A stretch of 64,000 nucleotides of DNA, from NCBI GenBank assembly GCA_021770755.1, contig JAETQI010000013.1:28052-92051 (forward strand), in the 5' to 3' direction. The notes beneath the pieces are model-generated. The model saw only the letters and a program-made list of their open reading frames with translations. It had not been told where the DNA came from and ran no database searches. Shown here in pieces: positions 34,505 through 42,927 of this stretch. The first letter of the stretch is position 1. Each line of letters begins with the position of its first letter. This DNA comes from Lachnospiraceae bacterium (GTDB taxonomy: Bacteria; Bacillota; Clostridia; Lachnospirales; Lachnospiraceae). The position numbers and the translations under genes were made by a program.

Positions 34505-37500
34505 ATGGCGGCAGAAGGACAGAAGATCAGGGCGCTGAATCTCTCACAGAGAGAAGTCGCGATGACACAGCAGGTTTGTCCCCAGGGCGCCCGGAATACG
34601 ATCTCACTGAAATTATATCTGCCGGATCGTACACCGCAGGCAGTGAAGGCGGCGGCGGATCAGGTGCTTGACAGCGCCGACATCTTTGCCGCATCATTGC
34701 GGCATGACGCTCACGAGTGGCAGATGGTATATGGGGAGAAGAGGCTGTACACATGCAGTGTGTGGGAAGCATACACTGTGGAACAGGCTGAAAATCAGAT
34801 GGCAGCGCTGGACAGGATCCCTATGGACATGGAAAAGCAGTTGTACCATGCAGTTGTGATGCCGCTCTTAGGAGGCGGCGTCTATTTGTATGTGCGTTTT
34901 CACCATGTCATCATAGACGGCTATGGCATGAGCCTCTTTGTGCAGAAGGTTCTGGATGCGCTTGGCAAAAAGGCGGTAGCAGAATCTGTTTTTGCCGGGG
35001 AGGACGCTGCGATGGTGATGCAGGAAAGCGAGGACACTGCACGCGCATTCTGGCGGGACTACTTCAAGGATGCGGATTTCGAACCTGCTGTTTTCCCGAA
35101 GATCGATCCAGATGCGCACGAGGCATCACAGACACGGTCCCGCTCTGACGGGGAAACGGAAAATGCAATGGGATCCGGCAGGATCACGCGCCGCGTGCCG
35201 GAGGCGCTCATGCGCGGGATCGAGGTGTTTGGCAGGCGGGAACAGGTCACTGTGCCGTATATCGTGGCGGCGGCATACGCGTATTATCTCGCACAGGCGT
35301 CCGGAAAACCGGATGCTGTATTTTTGATGCCGCGCCTGGGACGGACAGCGGAACAGATGGATACGCTGGGCTGCTTCACGCTGCTTGTCCCTGTGTGTGT
35401 CAGGACAGAGGGAGCGGGTTCCTTTGCGGCGCTGTGCCGGGCAGCAGAGCATGCGTCGCGGGAAGCTTCGGCGCATAAGCATACGGGGTTTGACAGGATC
35501 CTCTCTGTTTTGCGCGAGGACGGCACGATATCGGATGCGCTTTCCGAGTACGTGTTCAATTTTTACCGGTTTCAGTATCATACCGAACTGGATTACCGTG
35601 TCCGGTTCAGTGTCGCCGGCGACATGAGCAACCATATGACGTTCAGTCTGTTTTATGACAGCGACGGCGGACTGAATATGCAGTTTGACTACCATAAACA
35701 GTATTATACAAAAGAGCGGGCGGCATATCTTGCGGATGCTCTCTGTGCGATCCTGGACAGGGGTGTGCGGGAAAATGTGCTGTCATGGCCGGTTGGGGAA
35801 GCAGAGTTTCAAAAGGTTACCTCGATCGCCGGGAAAAAGATCGATGTTCCGGATGACCTGACGATCCCCTTCCTGTTCCGGCTGGCGGCAGAATGCTACA
35901 GGGACAGACCGGCAGTGTATGCGGGCGACAAGACGCTCACCTTTGCACAGCTTGACAGGCTCAGCGACAGGATCGCCTGCGCGCTTGTCCGCAGGGGCGT
36001 GAAGACAGGCAGTTATGCCGCGTTCATGCTAAAGCGTGATATCCGGCTGATCCCGACGATCCTGGGCATCGCCAAGTCAGGAGCAGCTTTTATTCCGGTC
36101 GATCCGGCGTATCCGTCGGAACGGATCTCTTATATCATGGAGAACAGCAGTGCTTCCTGCCTGATCTCCTCACCGGAGGTTCCGATCGCCGGGAACTATG
36201 ACTACGTGGATATCGATCTGCTGATGTGCCAGGAGGCGGATGGCAGCCTGCTACCCGAGGTCCGTCAGGAGCAGACGGCGTACATGATCTACACATCGGG
36301 GACGACGGGCAGGCCAAAAGGCGTGATGCTCTCGCACCGGGGGATCGCCAATATCGTCCACCCGGATAATAATCCGTTCAACAGGGATATCGTGAAGAAC
36401 TGCCATGGCATTGTGGCGATCGGTTCGATCTGCTTTGACATTTCGCTCTTCGAGATCTTTGTCCCGCTGATGAACGGATTGTTCGTCGAGCTTGGCAGCG
36501 AGAAGGCGATGGTCGATGCCGGGGAGCTGGCGTCCGCGATCCTGCGCCATGATGCCGATGTGCTGCACTGCACGCCGTCGCGCATCACGGCCTATCTTGC
36601 AAACGCCTCCTTTGCGAAAGCGCTGGGGGGTGTCAGGGCTGTGCTTGCGGCGGGGGAAGTGCTTCCGGGCAGTCTGGTCAACCGGCTGAAGGATACTTAT
36701 GGTATCCGCATCTACAATGGTTACGGGCCGACGGAGACGACGATCGGCGCGACGATCACGGAGGCGGGCGATGACCTGAGTATCGGCAGTCCGATCGCGA
36801 ACACGGGGATCGTCCTTTTAAACGGGGCGTGCAGGCCGGTTCCGTACGGGGCGGCTGGCGAGATCTGCGTCTATGGGAGCGGTGTGGGCATCGGCTATCA
36901 TGCCAGACCGGAGGAGACGGCGGCAAAATACATTGTATGGAATGGCATGCGGCTGTACCGGACTGGCGATCTGGGCTATTTCATGGAAGATGGCAGGCTG
37001 GTCTACCGCGGGAGAAATGACAGGCAGGTGAAGCTGCGCGGCCTGCGGATCGAGCTTTCGGAGATCGAGAATGTCATGGGAGCGTTTCCGGGGGTGGCGG
37101 CGTGCAGTTGTATCGTGCGCAAGATCGACAAGACAGATCATCTGGTGGGGTTCTATACGGTCTCAGAGCAGGCGCAGGTCGATCGTGAAAAGCTGAGGGA
37201 GCATATGAAGTCGCATCTGACCTCTTATATGGTGCCGGATGTCTTAAAAGAGCTTGCTGTGATGCCGCAGACGCCGAACGGAAAGACGGATCAGAAGGCG
37301 CTGGCGGCGGAGCCTGTTGAATATCAGCATGTGTACCGCGACCCGGTCACGGAGAGGGAAAAGCGCATGTGCGGTGCTTTTGGCGAGACGCTGGAACTGC
37401 CGCAGGTGGGGCTTGACGACAACTTTTTTGAGCTTGGCGGCGATTCGCTCAGCGCGGTCACGCTGGTGCTGCACGTGGAGGAGGCGCTGTCGCTTCGGAA

Positions 37501-38767
37501 GGATCAGTTGGAATTTGGCGATGTGTACCGGTATCCGACACCCGCGCTTTTGCTGGAGCGGCTGTACAAAAATACGGAGGGTTCCGGTGCGTATGATATC
37601 AGCACGCTGGATTACCGGGGTTTTTCGGCGTATCTGGGTGCACATACCGGAAACAGGGTCAGCAGCGGTTATCTTGGCAATGTGCTCCTGACGGGGGCGA
37701 CGGGATATCTGGGTGCGCATATCCTGGTGGATCTGCTGAGGCGCCCGGAGCTTTGCGGAAAGATCATCTGCCTGGCGCGGTCAAAAAAGACGCTCAGCGC
37801 AAAGAAGCGCGTGCGGTCGGCTCTGTTTTACTATGCCGAGGAGGATTTTTCACAGGATTACGGGGAGAAGTGGGAGGTTGTCGAGGGGGACATCACACAG
37901 CCCGAACTGTTTTCAGGAGAGCGTGATGACCTCTGCAGGATCGACACAATCATCAATTCGGCGGCAAACGTTGCGCATTTTTCCTATGGAAACGCGCTGG
38001 AGGCGATCAACACGGACGGGGTGAAGAATCTGATCCGGTACGCGCTGCGCGAGAAGGCTCTGGTCTGTCAGATCTCGACGATCAGCGTGGCGGGCATGAC
38101 AGCGGGAAATGCCTTGCAGGAGTCTTTTGGCGAGGCGGACTTTTATATCGGGCAGGAGATACAGAACAAATATATCTACTCGAAATATATGGCGGAGTAC
38201 GCGCTCCTGCGTGCGGCAGTGGACAGCGGACTGCGCATAAAGCTGATGCGCGTCGGCAATCTGCAGGGGCGTATCAGTGACGGGGAGTTTCAGATGAACA
38301 TGCATTCCAATGCGTTCACGCGCCAGTTCGCTTCTTATGTCAAGATCGGTGCGGTGCCGCAGTCCGTCTATGAGGCGGGTGTCAATTTTTCACCGGTTGA
38401 CGAGACGGCGCACAACATTGTCTCGCTCGCCGCTGTTCCGGGGGCAGCGGCATTCCATGTCTTTCCGCCGGACGAGGTTCGGTACGAGGATCTGTTCCGG
38501 GGAATGGAGCGGCTTGGATACCGGATTGCCGTGCTGACAGACGAAAAGTTTGATGCACTGGTACAGGAGCTGAAGCGGACAGAGGAGGGCAAGGCAAAGC
38601 TGGAAGGGCTGTTTATGAGGGAGTCTGCAGGCGCATACTGCGAGATCCCGGTCCGGCAGCAGTATACAGACCAGTATCTGAAGGAGCTGTCGGAGGGCTG
38701 GAGCACGGTTACCAGGGAGTATATCGACAGATATCTGTCCGCGCTGGACGGAATGGGTTATTTTTGA
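34505..38767 (+). CDS. Single-module nonribosomal peptide synthetase with terminal reductase (C-A-T-R)
   Basis: The 1420-residue protein has a C domain (1-440; HHVIIDG), an A domain (450-930; YTSGTTGRPKG, FDISLFE with the amino-acid-binding Asp, YNGYGPTETT), a T domain (945-1020; LGGDSLSA) and an R domain (1055-1415; TGATGYLGAH, YIYSK). It has no loading module, so its donor must come from elsewhere, most simply NRPS1 at 20267. It follows the STAS gene by two bases and is preceded by only a weak ribosome site, implying translational coupling. The presence of R domains on both synthetases is unusual. The A-domain pocket residues do not match a code I can assign. Confidence 0.94.
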   Translation: MAAEGQKIRALNLSQREVAMTQQVCPQGARNTISLKLYLPDRTPQAVKAAADQVLDSADIFAASLRHDAHEWQMVYGEKRLYTCSVWEAYTVEQAENQMAALDRIPMDMEKQLYHAVVMPLLGGGVYLYVRFHHVIIDGYGMSLFVQKVLDALGKKAVAESVFAGEDAAMVMQESEDTARAFWRDYFKDADFEPAVFPKIDPDAHEASQTRSRSDGETENAMGSGRITRRVPEALMRGIEVFGRREQVTVPYIVAAAYAYYLAQASGKPDAVFLMPRLGRTAEQMDTLGCFTLLVPVCVRTEGAGSFAALCRAAEHASREASAHKHTGFDRILSVLREDGTISDALSEYVFNFYRFQYHTELDYRVRFSVAGDMSNHMTFSLFYDSDGGLNMQFDYHKQYYTKERAAYLADALCAILDRGVRENVLSWPVGEAEFQKVTSIAGKKIDVPDDLTIPFLFRLAAECYRDRPAVYAGDKTLTFAQLDRLSDRIACALVRRGVKTGSYAAFMLKRDIRLIPTILGIAKSGAAFIPVDPAYPSERISYIMENSSASCLISSPEVPIAGNYDYVDIDLLMCQEADGSLLPEVRQEQTAYMIYTSGTTGRPKGVMLSHRGIANIVHPDNNPFNRDIVKNCHGIVAIGSICFDISLFEIFVPLMNGLFVELGSEKAMVDAGELASAILRHDADVLHCTPSRITAYLANASFAKALGGVRAVLAAGEVLPGSLVNRLKDTYGIRIYNGYGPTETTIGATITEAGDDLSIGSPIANTGIVLLNGACRPVPYGAAGEICVYGSGVGIGYHARPEETAAKYIVWNGMRLYRTGDLGYFMEDGRLVYRGRNDRQVKLRGLRIELSEIENVMGAFPGVAACSCIVRKIDKTDHLVGFYTVSEQAQVDREKLREHMKSHLTSYMVPDVLKELAVMPQTPNGKTDQKALAAEPVEYQHVYRDPVTEREKRMCGAFGETLELPQVGLDDNFFELGGDSLSAVTLVLHVEEALSLRKDQLEFGDVYRYPTPALLLERLYKNTEGSGAYDISTLDYRGFSAYLGAHTGNRVSSGYLGNVLLTGATGYLGAHILVDLLRRPELCGKIICLARSKKTLSAKKRVRSALFYYAEEDFSQDYGEKWEVVEGDITQPELFSGERDDLCRIDTIINSAANVAHFSYGNALEAINTDGVKNLIRYALREKALVCQISTISVAGMTAGNALQESFGEADFYIGQEIQNKYIYSKYMAEYALLRAAVDSGLRIKLMRVGNLQGRISDGEFQMNMHSNAFTRQFASYVKIGAVPQSVYEAGVNFSPVDETAHNIVSLAAVPGAAAFHVFPPDEVRYEDLFRGMERLGYRIAVLTDEKFDALVQELKRTEEGKAKLEGLFMRESAGAYCEIPVRQQYTDQYLKELSEGWSTVTREYIDRYLSALDGMGYF

Positions 38768-38782
38768 TGTGGAGGTGTTGTG

Positions 38783-40249
38783 ATGGCGGTCATTGCGCTT
38801 TGGAGCTTTGCGGTTTTTCTGGCGTCGGTGTTTGCAGGACTGCTCACGGGGATCACGCTCACGCCCCGGTATAAAGGAACGATCCGGGCGGCGGCGTGGA
38901 CCGCCGGGGCGGCGCTCGGCTACGGCATCGCGTTTGCCAGCTACAGTGTCAGCCTGTATAATGACGCAGTGGGGATCCTGGGACTCTCCGCGCTCGTGTG
39001 TATCTTTTCGCAGCTTTTGTACAAGGATAGCTGGTCGACGAAGCTGGCGATCGCCCTGATGGCATGTCTGATCGCGAATGTCAGCACGTTCATGCTGTGC
39101 GGGACGACGGACAATCTGCTGGGAACCCGACTGGGGCTGATCGAGGAGAGCCCGTATGAGACGGCGAACCTGATCTTTTTCATCGGCATCAAGCTCGTGG
39201 TGTACGCGGGGCTTTCTGTCCTGTATATGCGTTATCTGAAGAGGACGCTGCACCGCACGATCGAGGCTGTGGGCGGCAAAATGATGGTCTTCATACCGGC
39301 GCTTGTGATCTCGGTGGTCGGTTTTTACATTATCAATCTGGTATCAAACAGTGTCGGCATCTATCCGGACAGCTTCTGGTTCTTTCCGCTGTATCTGACG
39401 ATCTGCGTGATCTTTGTCGTGGAGTTCTGGATGATATTTTACTCGATCGACCAGAGTGCGAGGACGATGAAGACGACGGCGGAGCTGAATGTCGCCACCA
39501 ATATCCAGAAATCCATGCTTCCCTGCATCTTTCCGGCATTTCCGGACCGTGAGGAGTTCGATGTCTTTGCCTCGATGGATCCGGCAAAGGAAGTCGGCGG
39601 CGATTTCTATGACTTTTTTATGGTGGATGACAGTCATCTCGCCATCGTCGTCGCGGACGTCTCGGGCAAGGGTGTCCCGGCGGCGCTCTTTATGGTGATC
39701 GGCAAGACGCTCATCAAGGATCACACGCAGCCCGGGAGGGATCTGGGAGAGGTGTTCACGCAGGTGAACAGCCTGCTGTGCGAATCGAACAGCGAAGGAC
39801 TGTTCATCACTGCTTTCGAGGGTGTGCTCGACCTGGTGACGGGGGAGTTTCGCTATGTCAATGCGGGACACGAGATACCGTTTCTGTGCAAAAAGGGCGG
39901 GGCGTTTGAACCGTATAAGATCAGGGCGGGATTTGTCCTTGCGGGAATGGAAGGGATCCGTTACAGGTGCGGTTCGATGCAGCTCGAGCCGGGAGACAGG
40001 ATCTTTCAGTACACGGACGGCGTCACGGAGGCGACCAACAGGGCAAATGAACTCTACGGCATGGAGCGGCTGCAGTCCGTGCTCTGCCAAAATTCTTCTC
40101 TGACGCCGGCACAGCTTCTGGCAGAGATCAAGGCGGACATTGATGCATTTGTGGGGGATGCGCCGCAGTTTGACGATATTACGATGCTCTGCATGGAGTA
40201 TAGAGGAAACGGGACGGAGGGAGATCAGAATGAAGGAATTGACGATTGA
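38783..40249 (+). CDS. Membrane PP2C-family (SpoIIE-type) serine phosphatase
   Basis: The 488-residue protein has about six N-terminal membrane helices (residues 1-230) and a cytoplasmic SpoIIE/RsbU-type PP2C domain (about 265-480). Metal-binding motifs are EVGGDFYDFF, VADVSGKGVPAALF, QYTDGVTEA and FDDITMLC. It should dephosphorylate a STAS protein, most simply the one at 34206. Start ATG 38783 is seven bases after GGAGG; GTG 38780 is an alternative. It overlaps the kinase gene by 20 bases. The membrane part suggests sensing of an envelope or extracellular cue. Confidence 0.92.
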   Translation: MAVIALWSFAVFLASVFAGLLTGITLTPRYKGTIRAAAWTAGAALGYGIAFASYSVSLYNDAVGILGLSALVCIFSQLLYKDSWSTKLAIALMACLIANVSTFMLCGTTDNLLGTRLGLIEESPYETANLIFFIGIKLVVYAGLSVLYMRYLKRTLHRTIEAVGGKMMVFIPALVISVVGFYIINLVSNSVGIYPDSFWFFPLYLTICVIFVVEFWMIFYSIDQSARTMKTTAELNVATNIQKSMLPCIFPAFPDREEFDVFASMDPAKEVGGDFYDFFMVDDSHLAIVVADVSGKGVPAALFMVIGKTLIKDHTQPGRDLGEVFTQVNSLLCESNSEGLFITAFEGVLDLVTGEFRYVNAGHEIPFLCKKGGAFEPYKIRAGFVLAGMEGIRYRCGSMQLEPGDRIFQYTDGVTEATNRANELYGMERLQSVLCQNSSLTPAQLLAEIKADIDAFVGDAPQFDDITMLCMEYRGNGTEGDQNEGIDD

Positions 40250-40637
40250 TGCGACTGTAGAAAACATTGTGGCAGTGACTTCCTTTGTGGAGGCGGAGCT
40301 GGAAGCGCTGGACTGTCCGATGAAAGCGCAGATGCAGATCGCTGTCGCGATCGATGAGCTCTTTGGCAATATCGCGCATTATGCCTACAACCCCGATGTC
40401 GGACCGGCGACTGTCCGCGTGGAGGTGATGGAAAGTCCGCTCGCGGTCGTCATCACCTTTATCGACAACGGCGTGCAGTATGATCCGCTTGCCAGACAGG
40501 ATCCGGATACCGCGCTTTCCGCTGAGGAGCGGGAGATCGGCGGGCTTGGTATCTATATGGTCAAGAAGAGCATGGATGAGATCACGTATACGTACAAGGA
40601 CGGGCAGAATATACTGCAGATCAGGAAGAATATATGA
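40230..40637 (+). CDS. RsbW/SpoIIAB-like serine kinase (anti-sigma factor type)
   Basis: The 135-residue HATPase_c_2 protein has N box VAIDELFGNIAHYAY, G1 DNGVQYDPL and G2 GGLGIYMVKKSMD, all intact. In partner switching such proteins phosphorylate a STAS antagonist and bind a sigma factor or another target. No sigma factor is encoded in the window. ATG 40230 lies within the 3' end of the phosphatase gene. It resembles the domain fused to the MATE exporter, giving two kinase-type proteins in one operon. Confidence 0.92.
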   Translation: MKELTIDATVENIVAVTSFVEAELEALDCPMKAQMQIAVAIDELFGNIAHYAYNPDVGPATVRVEVMESPLAVVITFIDNGVQYDPLARQDPDTALSAEEREIGGLGIYMVKKSMDEITYTYKDGQNILQIRKNI

Positions 40638-40663
40638 TTGACTGGAAAGGAGAGCTGATAAAT

Positions 40664-41119
40664 ATGGATAAACAGAGAATGCAGGCATTTCATGCGGATG
40701 AGATCATCATGCGGGAGGGAAAGACCTGTGATGCGATGTACAAGATATTGTCCGGTTCTGTAGCCGTCTATGTGCGGTACGGGGAGGAGGATGAACATCT
40801 GATTGGGATCTACTCAAAGTCGCGCTGTTTTGGCGAGATGAATGTGCTGTCAGAACAGCCGGGCGCCTACACGGTGATCGCCTACGACGATGTCCTGCTC
40901 GTGCGGATCACGAAGGATTTTCTGGAGGAGTTTATCCAGAACAATCCCCGCAATGCCGTCGAAATCATGAGAAATATGGGGCACACGATCACAGTGATGC
41001 AGAAAAATATCGACCTTCTGCTCGACGATCTCAATGAGAAGCAGGATCTCAACAGGAGGCGGACGCAGGAGCTCCGGGACAAGATCAGTCAGTACCGGAT
41101 GAAAGGAATCATGGTTTAA
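40664..41119 (+). CDS. Cyclic nucleotide-binding (CAP_ED) domain protein without HTH
   Basis: The 151-residue protein is a cupin-like cNMP-binding domain (IIMREGKTCDAMYKILSGSVAVYV, GEMNVLSEQPGAYTVIAYDDVLLVRI) followed by a helical C-terminus (about 105-151; NLNEKQDLNRRRT). It has no DNA-binding domain. The canonical phosphate-binding Arg motif is not evident (GEMNVLSEQPGAYT), so nucleotide binding is uncertain. ATG 40664 is chosen for its AAAGGAG; ATG 40634 overlaps the kinase stop. As the last gene of the run it may add a second-messenger or scaffold input to the partner-switching proteins. C-terminal pairing through a coiled coil is possible. Confidence 0.8.
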   Translation: MDKQRMQAFHADEIIMREGKTCDAMYKILSGSVAVYVRYGEEDEHLIGIYSKSRCFGEMNVLSEQPGAYTVIAYDDVLLVRITKDFLEEFIQNNPRNAVEIMRNMGHTITVMQKNIDLLLDDLNEKQDLNRRRTQELRDKISQYRMKGIMV

Positions 41120-41122
41120 TCA

Positions 41123-41151
41123 TTGCAATTTCTGCTTTGAATTGTTACAAT
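41123..41151 (+). promoter_or_regulatory. Likely malQ promoter
   Basis: TTGCAA (41123-41128), a 17-base spacer and TACAAT (41146-41151) lie 50 bases before the start of malQ. Confidence 0.65.
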
Positions 41152-41200
41152 AGATTTGTATGAACGTAATCATTCTGTTATGTAAAGGAGAATTGTGATA

Positions 41201-42757
41201 ATGGACAGAGGAGCAGGAATTTTATTGCCGATCACCAGTCTGCCGTCGAAGTACGGCATTGGGTGTTTTTCGAAGAGCGCGTATGAATTCGTGGACTGGC
41301 TTAAGGGGGCGGGCCAGAGCTACTGGCAGATACTGCCGCTTGGACCTACCAGCTACGGGGACTCACCGTATCAGTCTTTTTCCACTTATGCGGGCAATCC
41401 CTATTTTATCAGCCTGGAAGCGCTGATCGAGGACGGCGTGTTGACACAGGAAGAGTGCGATGAGGCGGATTTTGGGGAAAAGCCTGGAACCATCGACTAC
41501 GGAAAGATGTATGAGAGCCGCTATCCCCTGCTGCGCAAGGCGTATGAGCGCAGCGATGTCAGTCATAACCCGGAGTATCTTAGGTTTGTGGAGGAGAACC
41601 GATGGTGGCTTGCGGATTATGCGCTGTTCATGGCAGTAAAAGATCGGTTTGGCGGTGTTCCGTGGACAGAGTGGGCGGAGGATATCCGTTTCCGCTGGGG
41701 GAATGCCATGGACTATTACAGGCGGGAGCTTTATTTTGATATCGAGTTCCAGCAGTATCTGCAGTTCATGTTCCAGAAGCAGTGGCGGGCACTGAAAGAA
41801 TACGCCAATGAGAATGGGATCCGGCTGGTCGGCGATATTCCGATCTATGTGTCCATGGACAGCGCCGATGTCTGGGCGCATCCGGAACTGTTCCAGCTTG
41901 ACGGGGAGAATCTGCCGGTAGCTGTGGCAGGATGCCCGCCCGACGGGTTTTCTGAGACAGGGCAGTTGTGGGGGAATCCGCTGTACCGCTGGGATTACCA
42001 TAGACAGACCGGATACCAGTGGTGGATCTCGAGGCTGGAGTACAGCTTCCGCCTGTGTGATGTGCTGCGGATCGACCATTTCCGGGGATTTGATGAGTAC
42101 TATTCCATTCCGTATGGGGAGGAGACGGCAGTGAACGGTCACTGGGAGAAAGGACCGGGGATCGATCTGTTCCGCCATATGGAGCGCGCGCTTGGCTGGA
42201 AGGAAGTCATCGCGGAGGACTTGGGCTTTGTGACGGATTCGGTGCGCAGGATGGTGCAGGAGAGCGGCTTCCCGGGGATGAAAGTATTGGAGTTCGCGTT
42301 TGATACGCGCGACTCGGGAAGTGCCAACGACTACCTGCCGCACAACTACATAGAAAACTGTGTTGTCTATACAGGAACACATGACAATGAGACAATCACA
42401 GGCTGGCTTGACAGCATTCCGAAGGAAGACCTGCAGGCAGTGAGAGACTATATGTGCGATCAGTATACGCCAAAGGGAAAGCTCCACAAATCGCTGGTCA
42501 GCATGGCGATGCGTAGCTGCGCAAAGCTGTGCATCATACCGATGCAGGATTATCTGGGATATGACAATAGCTGCCGCATCAACAAGCCATCCACAGTGGG
42601 CGAAAACTGGAAGTGGCGCCTGAAAGGAGGAGAGCTGACAGATCGACTGCAGGAGGAGATCCATGAGCTTAGCAAGCGGTATGGGCGGTTGAACTGGAGC
42701 AATGAGCCGGCAGAAGTCCTGGAGGATGACGAAGAAGAGGAGACAGCGACAGCGTAA
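41201..42757 (+). CDS. malQ: 4-alpha-glucanotransferase (amylomaltase, GH77)
   Basis: The 518-residue enzyme transfers alpha-1,4-glucan segments between malto-oligosaccharides in the cytoplasm. Family motifs: GAGILLPITSLPSKYGIGCF start, ILPLGPTSYGDSPYQ, nucleophile Asp in VLRIDHFRGFDEYY, acid/base Glu in VIAEDLGFVT, transition-state Asp in YTGTHDNETITGW. ATG 41201 is ten bases from AAGGAG; an in-frame GTG at 41195 is too close. It is a single-gene transcript with its own promoter and terminator. The last residues are acidic (DDEEEE). Confidence 0.95.
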   Translation: MDRGAGILLPITSLPSKYGIGCFSKSAYEFVDWLKGAGQSYWQILPLGPTSYGDSPYQSFSTYAGNPYFISLEALIEDGVLTQEECDEADFGEKPGTIDYGKMYESRYPLLRKAYERSDVSHNPEYLRFVEENRWWLADYALFMAVKDRFGGVPWTEWAEDIRFRWGNAMDYYRRELYFDIEFQQYLQFMFQKQWRALKEYANENGIRLVGDIPIYVSMDSADVWAHPELFQLDGENLPVAVAGCPPDGFSETGQLWGNPLYRWDYHRQTGYQWWISRLEYSFRLCDVLRIDHFRGFDEYYSIPYGEETAVNGHWEKGPGIDLFRHMERALGWKEVIAEDLGFVTDSVRRMVQESGFPGMKVLEFAFDTRDSGSANDYLPHNYIENCVVYTGTHDNETITGWLDSIPKEDLQAVRDYMCDQYTPKGKLHKSLVSMAMRSCAKLCIIPMQDYLGYDNSCRINKPSTVGENWKWRLKGGELTDRLQEEIHELSKRYGRLNWSNEPAEVLEDDEEEETATA

Positions 42758-42805
42758 CGGCTGCAGGGTGACGGATACAAAACAGATACAGAACAGAAAC
42801 AGATA

Positions 42806-42838
42806 TAAAAAGCGCGCATCGTAGGATGGGCGCTTTTT
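42806..42838 (+). terminator. Terminator after malQ
   Basis: AAAAAGCGC and GCGCTTTTT form a stem around an ATCGTAGGATG-type loop, ending in a T-run. Confidence 0.8.
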
Positions 42839-42864
42839 GCCGTTTCACGTCAGCTCAAAATTTC

Positions 42865-42893
42865 TTGCAATAGGAAAATAAATAAGCGATAAT
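42865..42893 (+). promoter_or_regulatory. Likely promoter of the PaaK-like gene
   Basis: TTGCAA (42865-42870), a 17-base spacer and GATAAT (42888-42893) lie upstream of a GGAGGGG ribosome site. Confidence 0.6.
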
Positions 42894-42927
42894 AGATAAG
42901 ATAATACATGCTCGGAGGGGAATCATT

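Noticed and set aside
20267..41119. A sigma factor target for the partner-switching proteins
   Set aside because: I looked for region 2/region 4 sigma motifs in all gene products of the run and found none, so no target is annotated.
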